Source of the DNA: an uncultured Collinsella sp.
Lineage (GTDB): Bacteria > Actinomycetota > Coriobacteriia > Coriobacteriales > Coriobacteriaceae
Length of the DNA: 10,699 bases
Assembly (NCBI GenBank): GCA_900553345.1
Contig: USDE01000029.1
Span: 1 to 10,699, forward strand
Reading direction: 5' to 3'
Shown here: positions 1 through 6,764 of the stretch, in pieces
Position numbering within the stretch: position 1 is the first letter of the stretch
Layout: each line of letters starts with the position of its first letter
Made by a program: the position numbers and the translations under genes
Notes under the pieces: generated by a model
Seen by the model: only the letters and a program-made list of their open reading frames with translations
Database searches by the model: none
Told to the model about the DNA's origin: nothing

Positions 1-2
1 GC

Positions 3-467
3 GTGAGCGGCAACAACTCCAACAGCCAGGCCAATAACGCCAACACCACTATCGACACCACGGTGAACAACTCCAATACCGGCAACTCCGATTACGACTC
101 GTTTATCAACGAGTGGACGAGTCGCATCGACAACTACCTCGCCGGCTCCCCCATGGCAGGCCAGGGTTACAACTTTGCCGTGGCAGCCTGGAACACCGGT
201 GTTGACCCTCGCTGGTCTCCCGCCATCGCCTGCATCGAGAGCAGCAAGGGCCTCTATTGTGCCGGCTCCTATAACGCCTGGGGCTGGAGCGCCCGCGGCG
301 GCGGCTGGCGGAGCTTTGGTAGCTGGAGCGAGGGCGTCTCTGCCCACGTTGCCTACCTGGGCGCCAACTATGGCTCCACGCTTACCCCGGCAGCCGCCAA
401 AAAGTACTGCCCGCCCACGTGGCAGGACTGGTACAACAAGGTTGCAACCCAGATGAACCGCATCTAA
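3..467 (+). CDS. Secreted lysozyme/transglycosylase-like protein, C-terminal part (5' end outside window)
   Basis: This looks like the C-terminal catalytic region of an exported cell-wall hydrolase. The frame is open to the window edge. The GTG at position 3 lies inside an Asn/Ser/Thr-rich linker (residues 1-30), so it is probably not the true start. Residues 31-154 form a compact domain. Its key stretch is IACIESSKG (75-83), with Glu79 as the likely catalytic acid, followed by YNAWGW (90-95), which recalls the E-S...NA(F/W)G pattern of lytic transglycosylase and glucosaminidase-like folds. Cys77 and Cys86 could form a disulfide, which suits an extracellular protein. The last residues, from KKYCPP to QMNRI, finish the domain and a terminator follows directly. 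The peptidoglycan role is inferred from the fold pattern. The upstream signal peptide and any binding repeats are not visible. Confidence 0.7.
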   Translation: MSGNNSNSQANNANTTIDTTVNNSNTGNSDYDSFINEWTSRIDNYLAGSPMAGQGYNFAVAAWNTGVDPRWSPAIACIESSKGLYCAGSYNAWGWSARGGGWRSFGSWSEGVSAHVAYLGANYGSTLTPAAAKKYCPPTWQDWYNKVATQMNRI

Positions 468-477
468 GATCAACGTC

Positions 478-506
478 AAAGGGCCCCAATTGGGGCCCTT
501 TTTCTT
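478..506 (+). terminator. Perfect palindromic intrinsic terminator
   Basis: A perfect 24-bp palindrome (478-501, arms AAAGGGCCCCAA and TTGGGGCCCTTT) starts 10 bases after the stop of the lysozyme-like gene. It runs into a T-rich tract. It also lies just beyond the end of the minus-strand kinase frame (stop at 507-509), between convergent genes, so it may act in both directions. The U-tract is much better on the plus strand. Confidence 0.9.
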
Positions 507-1229
507 TTACGCGACGGAGGTATCGACGACGCCAGTCGCGTTTGCAATGGCAACAATGATAATCATTGCCAACAAGAGCACACCCATAGCCTTGAGCCAG
601 AGCTTTGCAAGCTTTTTACCGCGGTATCTATCGAGTAGCTCAAACCGCCGGCGAAGGCGGCGTTTGTCGAGCATCACAAAATGGATGAGCACTACGAGAC
701 CGTCGACGAAGATAAAATACTCAATCGCGAGAAACCACATCGGGTAGTTTTGGTTGGCGCCCGTAGGATGAAAAACGGCAAAATGGCTTCCGGCAAAGAA
801 AACAAGTAGCGAAAGATAGACGAATGCGTTCCAAATGCGCCCAACGGTGTCGGGAATGCGGGAGAGTAAATTCGGGCGCTCAGGCACCAACGGCAATCCA
901 CCCTGAGACTGATCCGTGGGGAGCACGGGCGCAGGGCACACGGCTCGCCGCTCCGAAGGCTCTTGGAAGGAAGCAGCATTCGGCGCAGACGACGGCGTCG
1001 GTGCGGACAACGCATAGGATGCGCGCGCAGCGTGCCCTAGCGCCTTCGCGTTTGCAAAGCGCTTGTCCGGATCGAGCGCCATCGCCATGCAAATAACATC
1101 GGCAAGCGAGGCGGGGATATCATATGCCTCGCATTGCTCGCGCATGTTCCGACCCGGCTTGGGGTCGGCCCCCGTCAGACAAAAGAACAGCAGGGCACCG
1201 AGCGCATAGACATCGCTGCGCACGCTCGT
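507..1229 (-). pseudogene. Ser/Thr protein kinase, C-terminal fragment with membrane helices, cut off by an amber codon
   Basis: This is the downstream part of the interrupted kinase. Directly after the amber codon the frame continues as TSVRSDVYALGALLFFCLTG, the usual kinase helix-F region (SDVYALG, where the Asp anchors the C-lobe). It runs on through the final kinase helices to a low-complexity Pro/Ser/Ala linker. Three hydrophobic segments follow, around IWNAFVYLSLLVFF, MWFLAIEYFIFVDGLVVLIH and LWLKAMGVLLLAMIIIVAIA. The intact protein would therefore be a cytoplasmic kinase with a C-terminal membrane anchor. A GTG at 1223 could in principle restart translation, but I see no ribosome binding site before it. 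This half is probably not made unless the stop is read through or is a sequencing error. It ends at the terminator region shared with the convergent lysozyme-like gene. Confidence 0.75.
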
Positions 1230-1232
1230 CTA
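1230..1232 (-). other. In-frame amber codon splitting the kinase
   Basis: On the minus strand the codons read ...TAT GGT TTT GGC TAG ACG AGC GTG CGC AGC GAT. Protein on both sides is uninterrupted kinase sequence (EQYGFG, stop, TSVRSDVYALG) with no frame change. Many bacterial kinases of this type have Gln at this place, so a single CAG-to-TAG substitution explains the break. Confidence 0.85.
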
Positions 1233-1922
1233 GCCAAAACCATACTGTTCGGGCGGCGCATAGGGACGCGTGCCAAACTTAACGGTATCGGCATCGGCTC
1301 CCTCGCGCCACACGCGAGCGATTCCCAAGTCGATAATCACCAGCGATGAAAACGTCATGCCCGTATCGGGCGTATAGCTCGCGCCCGACACGATGATATT
1401 CGAGGGCTTTAGGTCGCGATGGATCACCGGAGCGGCCATCTCCCCCGCCGACGCAAAGCCGGCATGGAGCTCCGCAACTGCATCACAAAGGGCGCCAAAC
1501 AGCTCACAAGCATAATCGGGCGTCGCACCCAAACGCCCCACCAGGGCCCCGAGCGTTTCGCCTTCGATGTATTCCATGACCACGCAAAGCTCGTCGCCCA
1601 CGCGGCGGCAATCGACAATCCGAGGCAAGTGCTCGTAACGTCGCCCAGCATGCTGGGCCGCAAACAGGCGTTCATACGCCCCGCCAATCTGGGCCGACGC
1701 GTCGATGCGCTTGCGAACAAAGGGGCCAAGAGATCCTCCGCCGGAGCCCTCAAAGTACACGAGCTCGGTCGTCTCGACGTCGGAGTGCTTGAGCACACGG
1801 TCTACGCGATAACTGTCATCACGCTCAAGTGACGCCAGGTGTCCGGCGAGCGCAGCAGTCAGCTCATCATCGGAATATGTTGGGCTCTGAGTATCCATAG
1901 CGTCCATAATAACGCAGGGCAC
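1230..1922 (-). CDS. Ser/Thr protein kinase, N-terminal part truncated in the activation segment
   Basis: Eukaryotic-type (Hanks) Ser/Thr protein kinase, which would phosphorylate protein substrates from ATP in the cytoplasm. Numbering from the GTG at 1922, visible motifs are the VRKR lysine (Lys71), a likely helix-C glutamate (Glu84), the catalytic loop HRDLKPSN (168-175, Asp170), the metal-binding DLG in place of DFG (198-200), and GTRPYAPPE (217-225), where PPE replaces APE. There is no clear glycine-rich loop; a GSGGGS stretch lies near residue 59. The frame then stops at an amber codon after residue 230, so helices F-I of the C-lobe are lost and the fragment should be inactive. The start is uncertain. 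GTG 1922 has a GGGG five bases upstream, while ATG 1907 and ATG 1898 lack a good site. The gene lies 71 bases downstream of the HTH gene and is probably co-transcribed with it. Confidence 0.85.
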   Translation of the reverse strand: MPCVIMDAMDTQSPTYSDDELTAALAGHLASLERDDSYRVDRVLKHSDVETTELVYFEGSGGGSLGPFVRKRIDASAQIGGAYERLFAAQHAGRRYEHLPRIVDCRRVGDELCVVMEYIEGETLGALVGRLGATPDYACELFGALCDAVAELHAGFASAGEMAAPVIHRDLKPSNIIVSGASYTPDTGMTFSSLVIIDLGIARVWREGADADTVKFGTRPYAPPEQYGFG

Positions 1923-1949
1923 GGACGCCCCATGACGCCCGTGCCCTGC
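1914..1949 (-). other. Inverted repeat overlapping the kinase start region
   Basis: The arms GCAGGGCACGG (1914-1924) and CCGTGCCCTGC (1939-1949) are perfectly complementary over 11 bp, with a 14-base loop. On the minus-strand transcript the hairpin lies between the HTH gene and the kinase and covers the GTG start candidate and its GGGG. No T-tract follows it in either direction, so it does not look like a simple terminator. It could be an attenuator or a translation-control structure. Confidence 0.5.
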
Positions 1950-1993
1950 ACGTTCTAAATATCGTGAGCACCGCTTCCGCCGGCAGCTAGCTG

Positions 1994-2416
1994 TTAGCTC
2001 ACCGTCTCTTCACCAAAGCGATACAGCTCCTCGTTCACCTTTTGCAGGCTGCAGCCACGATCGATACAGAAAATGATGATGGCGTCACGGCGGTCCTTGC
2101 AGTTGAGGACATTGACGCCCGCCGCCGTCAAGGCGCGGTTGGTCTCCTTGAGCGTCAGCGCCATGGCAAAGGCAATCTGCAGCACCTTATTGCGGCTCGG
2201 ATGCCGCGCACCGGTAAAGATCTGATAGCCAAACGTCTCGTTGAGGTCGGCCATACGCACCACGCGCGAACGCTCCAGCCCCTTTTCTTCCAAAAGCTGT
2301 TTCAGATACCCCGAAAGCGACGGGGCGGTAAAGTCGTGCTCTTTGATATAGCCCTCGATACTCGGAGCATCGAGCAGCTCGTTGAGCAACTCTTCGGTTA
2401 GCTTCTTATCGGGCAT
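1994..2416 (-). CDS. Helix-turn-helix (XRE-like) protein, 140 aa, upstream of the kinase
   Basis: A small soluble protein, probably DNA-binding or a partner of the kinase. Residues about 34-75 carry an HTH-like pattern: SLSGYLKQLLEEKGLERSRV, then the putative recognition region around ETFGYQIFTGARHPSRNKVL, then a helical LQIAFAMALTLKETNRAL, as in Cro/C1-type domains where a four- to five-helix bundle ends with an amphipathic helix. The C-terminal part (RRDAIIIFCIDRGCSLQKVN) looks like a small helical extension with two cysteines. There is no membrane segment. The ATG at 2416 is preceded by GGGGTGAGG, a good ribosome binding site. The gene reads in the same direction as the kinase 71 bases further on, and a candidate promoter lies upstream at 2439-2467. 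The regulatory role is inferred and I do not recognise a named member. Confidence 0.75.
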   Translation of the reverse strand: MPDKKLTEELLNELLDAPSIEGYIKEHDFTAPSLSGYLKQLLEEKGLERSRVVRMADLNETFGYQIFTGARHPSRNKVLQIAFAMALTLKETNRALTAAGVNVLNCKDRRDAIIIFCIDRGCSLQKVNEELYRFGEETVS

Positions 2417-2438
2417 ATGGCCTCACCCCCCAGCTCGC

Positions 2439-2467
2439 ATAGTAACCATGTTTTTAATTCTAGTTAA
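2439..2467 (-). promoter_or_regulatory. Candidate promoter of the HTH-kinase pair
   Basis: On the minus strand, TTAACT (2467-2462) and TACTAT (2444-2439) are separated by 17 bases, each matching four of six positions of the sigma-70 type consensus. The distance to the HTH start (2416) suits a short leader. An inverted repeat (2450-2471) overlaps the -35 and spacer. Confidence 0.4.
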
Positions 2468-2471
2468 AAAC
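2450..2471. repeat. AT-rich inverted repeat, possible operator
   Basis: GTTTTTAA (2450-2457) and TTAAAAAC (2464-2471) are perfectly complementary with a 6-base loop. The repeat contains the stop codon of the FxLYD gene and overlaps the proposed promoter of the HTH gene. It could be an operator for autoregulation by the HTH protein. It could also be a weak terminator for the FxLYD gene, though it lacks a G+C-rich stem. Confidence 0.4.
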
Positions 2472-2907
2472 CGCTCACGTCAGAACGTTCCCAGCTGGCA
2501 ACCTGGTCGGGAGATACCGTGCTCATCGCTTCGAACTTCCAGGTGCCGCCCGCTTTGAGATGGTTGGTGTTCGCAAGAGCCGTTCCCACCTGATTGCCGT
2601 CTACGTCATACAGAACATACTCAATCTGAATGTAGCTTTGCTCTTTATCCGTATTATTGGTCAACGTGCCCGTGATCTTATACGCGAACTGATTAGACGT
2701 ATCCCCGGCCTCATCCGAAACCGTATAGGGTTCTTGTGCCTCTTTTTTCTCCTCGACTTGCTGGGTCTGTTCGGCAGGCTTTGCTGCATCACCCGTAGAC
2801 GAATCAGACGAGTTACCGCCCATAGAACCCACGACGCCGGCAACAACGAGCACCACGATGACGCCCAAAACGATCTTGCCGATCGGCTTCTTTCCCTCTT
2901 TTGCCAT
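2464..2907 (-). CDS. Membrane-anchored FxLYD-domain protein, 147 aa
   Basis: An extracytoplasmic protein of unknown role held by one N-terminal membrane helix. Residues 1-8 are basic. Residues about 9-29 (IGKIVLGVIVVLVVAGVVG) form the anchor, followed by a Ser/Gly/Gln/Glu-rich linker to about residue 60. The rest matches the FxLYD pattern: an N-terminal strand YKITGTLTNNTDKEQSYIQI, the signature region EYVLYDVDGNQVGTALANTN, and the ending LKAGGTWKFEA. This family has a small beta-sandwich and usually sits outside the membrane. No lipobox cysteine is present. ATG 2907 has the ribosome binding site AGGAAGG seven bases upstream, which lies inside an inverted repeat (see 2915-2963). The gene is codirectional with the HTH gene (47-base gap) and may be co-transcribed with it. 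Confidence 0.8.
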   Translation of the reverse strand: MAKEGKKPIGKIVLGVIVVLVVAGVVGSMGGNSSDSSTGDAAKPAEQTQQVEEKKEAQEPYTVSDEAGDTSNQFAYKITGTLTNNTDKEQSYIQIEYVLYDVDGNQVGTALANTNHLKAGGTWKFEAMSTVSPDQVASWERSDVSGF

Positions 2908-2914
2908 TATGCAT

Positions 2915-2963
2915 CCTTCCTACGATCCGGCTACCGTGCCGGCACACAGCACATCGTAGGAGG
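2915..2963 (-). promoter_or_regulatory. Leader hairpin masking the FxLYD gene's Shine-Dalgarno
   Basis: In the minus-strand leader, CCTCCTACGAT (2963-2953) can pair with ATCGTAGGAAGG (2926-2915). Nine bases are perfectly complementary and two further pairs form across one bulged base. The second arm is the ribosome binding site. The loop holds the perfect palindrome GTGCCGGCAC (2936-2945). The structure would limit translation of the FxLYD gene if transcription starts upstream of 2963, which I could not establish. Confidence 0.45.
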
Positions 2964-2978
2964 CAGCGAGCTCAAATT

Positions 2979-2997
2979 CATTAGCTGGGAGCTAATG
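2979..2997. repeat. 8-bp-arm palindrome, possible operator in the divergent region
   Basis: CATTAGCT (2979-2986) and AGCTAATG (2990-2997) are perfect inverted copies around GGG. The element lies between the divergent FxLYD gene and the oxidoreductase operon, about 70 bases upstream of the operon's proposed -35. That geometry suits a dimeric regulator. No regulator gene for the operon is visible in the window. Confidence 0.45.
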
Positions 2998-3065
2998 TCG
3001 CAGCACAGCTTGCCACCTGGCACTCATTGAGTCTTTTTTCCTTCACCGAACTCATGCCTTTGTTG

Positions 3066-3093
3066 TTGACTATTAAACATTTAGACGTAAACT
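3066..3093 (+). promoter_or_regulatory. Candidate promoter of the oxidoreductase-transporter operon
   Basis: TTGACT (3066-3071) and TAAACT (3088-3093) are separated by 16 bases. They match five and four of six consensus positions. The stretch is more A+T-rich than its surroundings. Transcription would start near 3100, giving a leader of about 30 bases to the TTG start at 3130. Confidence 0.45.
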
Positions 3094-3129
3094 GCTTTGT
3101 TACCTTGTCAACATCTGAAAGGAACCTCA

Positions 3130-5451
3130 TTGGGAAAAGACGTACTGGTGCAGCAACTCGTCGACTCATTCGACAGCTGGCCCGCCAAAAATTCCGGTTG
3201 CGGATCGTCCCGCATGACACAAGAGCTCTATCCTTTTGACAAGCTCTTCTCTCCCATCAAAATTAACAAGCTCACCGTCAAAAACCGCATTGTCATGGCG
3301 CCGATGGGCAATATCGACATGTGCGAGGAAACTGGTCGTCCCAGCGACATGATGCTGCAGTACTTTTTCGCCCGCGCCAAAGGCGGCTGCGGCCTCATCA
3401 CAACAGGACTCGTACCGGTAAGCCACGGCATCGATACCACGGTCACCGAGCTGGACAAGCTCACCTATTTCCCGCGCATCGATCGAAGCCGAACCGTTAT
3501 GGCAGGCTGGCGCGACCTTGCCCAAGGTGTCCATGCCTTCGGATCGCGCATTTTTGTCCAGCTTACGGCCGGACTCGGCCGCGTGGGCAACCCGCAATGC
3601 CTCATCACGCAAAAAAAGTTTCCGGTCTCGGCGAGTTTCTTGCCTAACTACTACATCCCCGCCATTCCATGCATGCGCCTCTCGGATCAAAAGCTGCGCC
3701 GTATCGTAAACAATATCGGCCAAGCGGCGGCCGATGCCCATGCCATGGGCATCGATGGCGTCTATTTGCACGGGCACGAGGGTTATCTTATCGAGCAGCT
3801 CGGAAACCCCGCCTTTAACCATCGCAAGCTCGGACGTTATGCCGATTGGCGTCAGTTTGGCCTCGATATGATCAAAGAAATCCGTCGCCGCGTTGGGCCC
3901 GACTACCCCATCATGTACCGCATCGACCTTTCGCTTGCACTCGAGGAAACCTATGACGAGCAGGTCATGAATTCGACCTATCTGGGACGCATGCGCGGCG
4001 GCCGCACAGTCGAACAGACCCTGGGTTATATGGAAGAGCTCGTGGCGGCGGGAGTAGACATCTTTGACGTCGACCTTGGTTGCTATGACAACTGGTGGAT
4101 GCCCCACCCGCCTGCGAGCATGCCCGCAGGCTGCTTCGTTCCCGTGGCGCGCGCCGTTCGAGAGCGCTTTGCCGCCGACAATATCCGCTCCAATGCCGGC
4201 CTTCCCGTACCCGTTGTCGCGGTGGGTAAGTTGGGCTACCCCGACATTGCCGAACGTGCCCTTCGCAATGGCGACGCCGATATGATCATGCTCGGACGCC
4301 CGCTGCTTGCGGATCCCGAGTGGCCCAACAAGGCGTACGCCGGTCGCGTGGCAGATATTCGCCCCTGCATCGGATGCCAGGAAGGATGCCTCAACGAGTT
4401 TGTCGAAGGGGGCCATCCGCAGTGTGCCGTCAATCCACGCTGCAGCTTTGAATACCTCATGCCCCAGACACCCGCTCCCGCCAAAGAACCCAAACGCATA
4501 GCGGTGATAGGAGCCGGACCCGCCGGGATGGTCTGTGCGCTAATCGCCGCGCGTCGTGGCCACGACGTAAAGCTCATCGATGCCGAAGATGAACTTGGAG
4601 GAAAACTCCTCTCCGCCAGCGCCGCCCGGATCAAGTTCGACCTCGATAACTACCGATCATATCTTGTTCGACAGGTGCGCGAGCAGGCAGAAAAACCCAA
4701 CGGGAACCTGACACTCGAACTTGGACGGGCAGCACGCGCCGAAGATCTTGCAAAAGCAGGCTTCGACGCAATCGTGTGCGCGACAGGCACTTCCAATGCA
4801 ATACCGCCCATCCCCGGTCTTACGGAGCTTGCAGCATCGGGCCATGCCGTGCTGGCAACGCAGCTACTGCGCCAACCCGCGCTGCTTGGCAACGCCAAAA
4901 CCGTCACCATCATTGGCGGAGGGGCCGTGGGCTGCGAGGTTGCCCAATGGCTCACCGTCGAACACGGCATACCACAGGTCAGCGTAATTGAAATGCTGCC
5001 TCACATGATGCAGGGCGCCTGCACGGCAAATCGCGGCCACCTACTCCATACGCTCAGGGGACGCAATGTGCGGCTCCTCAATATGACACGCGTCGAGCGC
5101 GCGGAAGTCAGCGGCAAACGCGAGTCTGGAGCCCCATCGAGGTGTGCGCGTCTCCACTTGAGTCGCAACTGCCACAAAAACGTTCCCGACCCCTACGTCT
5201 CGTGGTCACCGGTCTTGCCCGAGAACGTCGAAAACCCGCTTGCACCCAAAATCGGCAACGACTGGAAGTCACTCGAGCTAACCTGCGACCTGGTAATCAT
5301 TGCCTGCGGCGGACACCCCGACGACGCGCTGTTCTACAAACTGCAGCAGACGCACGCCGCTGACGAGCTGCATAACATCGGCGATGGGTTTGCGCCCGGC
5401 CGTGTGCTCGAAGCGGTCCGTGCGGCATACCGACTCGGCACCAATATCTAA
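3130..5451 (+). CDS. Fe-S flavin NADH:flavin oxidoreductase (OYE/2,4-dienoyl-CoA reductase/BaiCD-type ene-reductase)
   Basis: This cytoplasmic enzyme probably reduces a carbon-carbon double bond next to a carbonyl or carboxylate, using NAD(P)H through FAD, a 4Fe-4S cluster and FMN. Numbering is from TTG 3130 (773 aa). Residues about 30-410 are the OYE TIM barrel, from LFSPIKINKLTVKNRIVMAP through LHGHEGYLIEQ (213-223) to the FMN-phosphate region PVVAVGKLGY and MLGRPLLADPEW. The Cys413-x2-Cys416-x3-Cys420-x11-Cys432 cluster matches 2,4-dienoyl-CoA reductase spacing. Two dinucleotide-binding motifs follow, VIGAGPAGM (459-467) and IIGGGAVGCE (594-603), and the C-terminus has IGDGFAPGRVLEA. The TTG start is chosen because AAAGGA (3118-3123) sits six bases before it. 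ATG 3214 begins at the family's usual N-terminus but has no ribosome binding site. The gene leads the operon with the dehydratase subunits. The substrate is unknown. Confidence 0.9.
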   Translation: MGKDVLVQQLVDSFDSWPAKNSGCGSSRMTQELYPFDKLFSPIKINKLTVKNRIVMAPMGNIDMCEETGRPSDMMLQYFFARAKGGCGLITTGLVPVSHGIDTTVTELDKLTYFPRIDRSRTVMAGWRDLAQGVHAFGSRIFVQLTAGLGRVGNPQCLITQKKFPVSASFLPNYYIPAIPCMRLSDQKLRRIVNNIGQAAADAHAMGIDGVYLHGHEGYLIEQLGNPAFNHRKLGRYADWRQFGLDMIKEIRRRVGPDYPIMYRIDLSLALEETYDEQVMNSTYLGRMRGGRTVEQTLGYMEELVAAGVDIFDVDLGCYDNWWMPHPPASMPAGCFVPVARAVRERFAADNIRSNAGLPVPVVAVGKLGYPDIAERALRNGDADMIMLGRPLLADPEWPNKAYAGRVADIRPCIGCQEGCLNEFVEGGHPQCAVNPRCSFEYLMPQTPAPAKEPKRIAVIGAGPAGMVCALIAARRGHDVKLIDAEDELGGKLLSASAARIKFDLDNYRSYLVRQVREQAEKPNGNLTLELGRAARAEDLAKAGFDAIVCATGTSNAIPPIPGLTELAASGHAVLATQLLRQPALLGNAKTVTIIGGGAVGCEVAQWLTVEHGIPQVSVIEMLPHMMQGACTANRGHLLHTLRGRNVRLLNMTRVERAEVSGKRESGAPSRCARLHLSRNCHKNVPDPYVSWSPVLPENVENPLAPKIGNDWKSLELTCDLVIIACGGHPDDALFYKLQQTHAADELHNIGDGFAPGRVLEAVRAAYRLGTNI

Positions 5452-5472
5452 CACGAAAGGATGGGCTCACAG

Positions 5473-6750
5473 ATGAACCTGACCTCCCAACAACAAGCCC
5501 TGCTCGACGGCGCCAAGGGCCCCGCCATGGCCAAAGTGGTCAAGACCCTCGTTATGTACGGCGAATGCTTTGGCGCCGAGCGTATGGTTCCCGTGACCGG
5601 CGCAAACGGTCATCTTGTCACAAGTTTTGGCCTCTCCATGCTCGGTCCAGTCTATGACCTTATGGATGAGCTGCTGAAAGACGGCGCCCTGTCCGGTCAG
5701 TCATTCTCGGTCGACCCGAGGCCCCTTGACCCCGCCGTCCCGGCCAACCCGCTGCAAAAGCTGCTGTTCAAGATTATGTATTCCAAACAAGACGATTATG
5801 AGGCACAGCTGCGCAGCATGGGTCTATTGGACAACGATGCTTTCACCTGCACCTGCTACCAGCCCGAGGTTGGCAATCGACCTCGGCGTGGCGACATCCT
5901 AAGCTGGGCAGAAAGCAGCGCCGTGGTCTTTGCCAACTCCGTGCTGGGCGCTCGCTGCAATCGCAACTCCGGCATCATCGAGATGTTCGGCTCAATTGCC
6001 GGCTTTGTCCCGGAATTCAGTCTGCTCACCGATGAGGGCCGCAAGGCGACCTGGATCATCGAAGTCGACTGTAAGCGCAAGCCCGAAGCGCAAGTGCTTG
6101 GCAGCGCCATTGGCATGAAGGTGATGGAAGACGTCCCTTACATTAAAGGCCTCGACCGCTGGCTTGGCCGCGAACTCACACCCGGCACGCAGGACTACCT
6201 TAAGGACATGGGCGCCGCCAGCGCATCGAACGGCGCTGTCGGGCTCTACCACGTGGACAGCATCACGCCCGAGGCCGTCGAACAAGGCGAACACCTCATA
6301 GCACCAGACGCCCAAATCTATCGCATTGACGACGCCGAGCTGGAACGCATCCGCTCGAGCTACCCCGTTATGTGGAAGAACCCGGGCGCGCGCCCCAAGC
6401 TTGCCTTCATCGGCTGCCCCCACCTCTCGTCTGCACAACTCGCCCATTGGGCAGACGCCATCTGCGATGGGCTGAGCGCCTCCGGCAAGTGCCGCGTGCA
6501 AGTACCCACCGTACTGACCGCCGCCCCATCCGTGGCAGACGCCTTCCGCAAGACTGCGGCATACAGACGCCTCTCGACTACCGGTGCCGTCGTCTCGAGC
6601 ATCTGCCCGCTTATGTACACCAACAACCCGCTGTGCGGCAGCATGCCCATCATCACCAACTCCAACAAGTTGCGTACGTACTCGGCATCGCGCTACTACA
6701 CCGACGACGAGGTGCTCGCCTACGTCACCACCGGAAAACCAATCAAATAG
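5473..6750 (+). CDS. Aconitase X-type dehydratase, large (catalytic) subunit, DUF521
   Basis: Large subunit of an aconitase X enzyme, which removes water from a hydroxy acid using an Fe-S cluster. Characterised relatives are cis-3-hydroxy-L-proline dehydratases in bacteria and phosphomevalonate dehydratase in archaea. Family signatures, numbered from ATG 5473 (425 aa), are LTSQQQALLDGAKG (3-16), FTCTCYQPEVGNRPRRGD (124-141), SWAESSAVVFANSVLGARCNR (spanning 144-164), IGCPH (313-317), and the C-terminal SSICPL and NNPLCG (Cys378, Cys388). Cys126 or Cys128 together with Cys315 and Cys378 are the likely cluster ligands; this is inference. ATG 5461 overlaps the AAAGGA (5456-5461), so it cannot use it. 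ATG 5473 is preferred because the family starts with this LT..Q.ALLDG sequence, although the spacing of 11 bases is long. The gene starts 21 bases after the oxidoreductase stop and 14 bases separate it from the small subunit. Confidence 0.9.
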   Translation: MNLTSQQQALLDGAKGPAMAKVVKTLVMYGECFGAERMVPVTGANGHLVTSFGLSMLGPVYDLMDELLKDGALSGQSFSVDPRPLDPAVPANPLQKLLFKIMYSKQDDYEAQLRSMGLLDNDAFTCTCYQPEVGNRPRRGDILSWAESSAVVFANSVLGARCNRNSGIIEMFGSIAGFVPEFSLLTDEGRKATWIIEVDCKRKPEAQVLGSAIGMKVMEDVPYIKGLDRWLGRELTPGTQDYLKDMGAASASNGAVGLYHVDSITPEAVEQGEHLIAPDAQIYRIDDAELERIRSSYPVMWKNPGARPKLAFIGCPHLSSAQLAHWADAICDGLSASGKCRVQVPTVLTAAPSVADAFRKTAAYRRLSTTGAVVSSICPLMYTNNPLCGSMPIITNSNKLRTYSASRYYTDDEVLAYVTTGKPIK

Positions 6751-6764
6751 GAAGGCGACTCCTC

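Noticed and set aside
1230..1232. Amber codon as pyrrolysine or reassigned codon
   Set aside because: All other genes end normally with TAA or TAG, no suppressor genes are visible, and kinases do not need such a residue here. A point mutation is simpler.
3011..3040. TGCCA/TGGCA and ACTCA/TGAGT repeats followed by a T-run
   Set aside because: Arms of five bases are expected by chance and no gene ends just upstream, so I do not call a terminator.
3166..4416. Long minus-strand open frame of 416 codons opposite the oxidoreductase
   Set aside because: It mirrors a well-supported coding gene in G+C-rich DNA, resembles no known protein and has no ribosome binding site I could identify.
5461..5472. 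ATG at 5461 as the start of the dehydratase large subunit
   Set aside because: It overlaps the AAAGGA it would need. ATG 5473 gives the family's usual N-terminus.
6372..6764. Upstream extension of the small-subunit frame overlapping the large subunit
   Set aside because: The extension is an out-of-frame reading of the large subunit. The family N-terminus and a ribosome binding site place the start at 6765.
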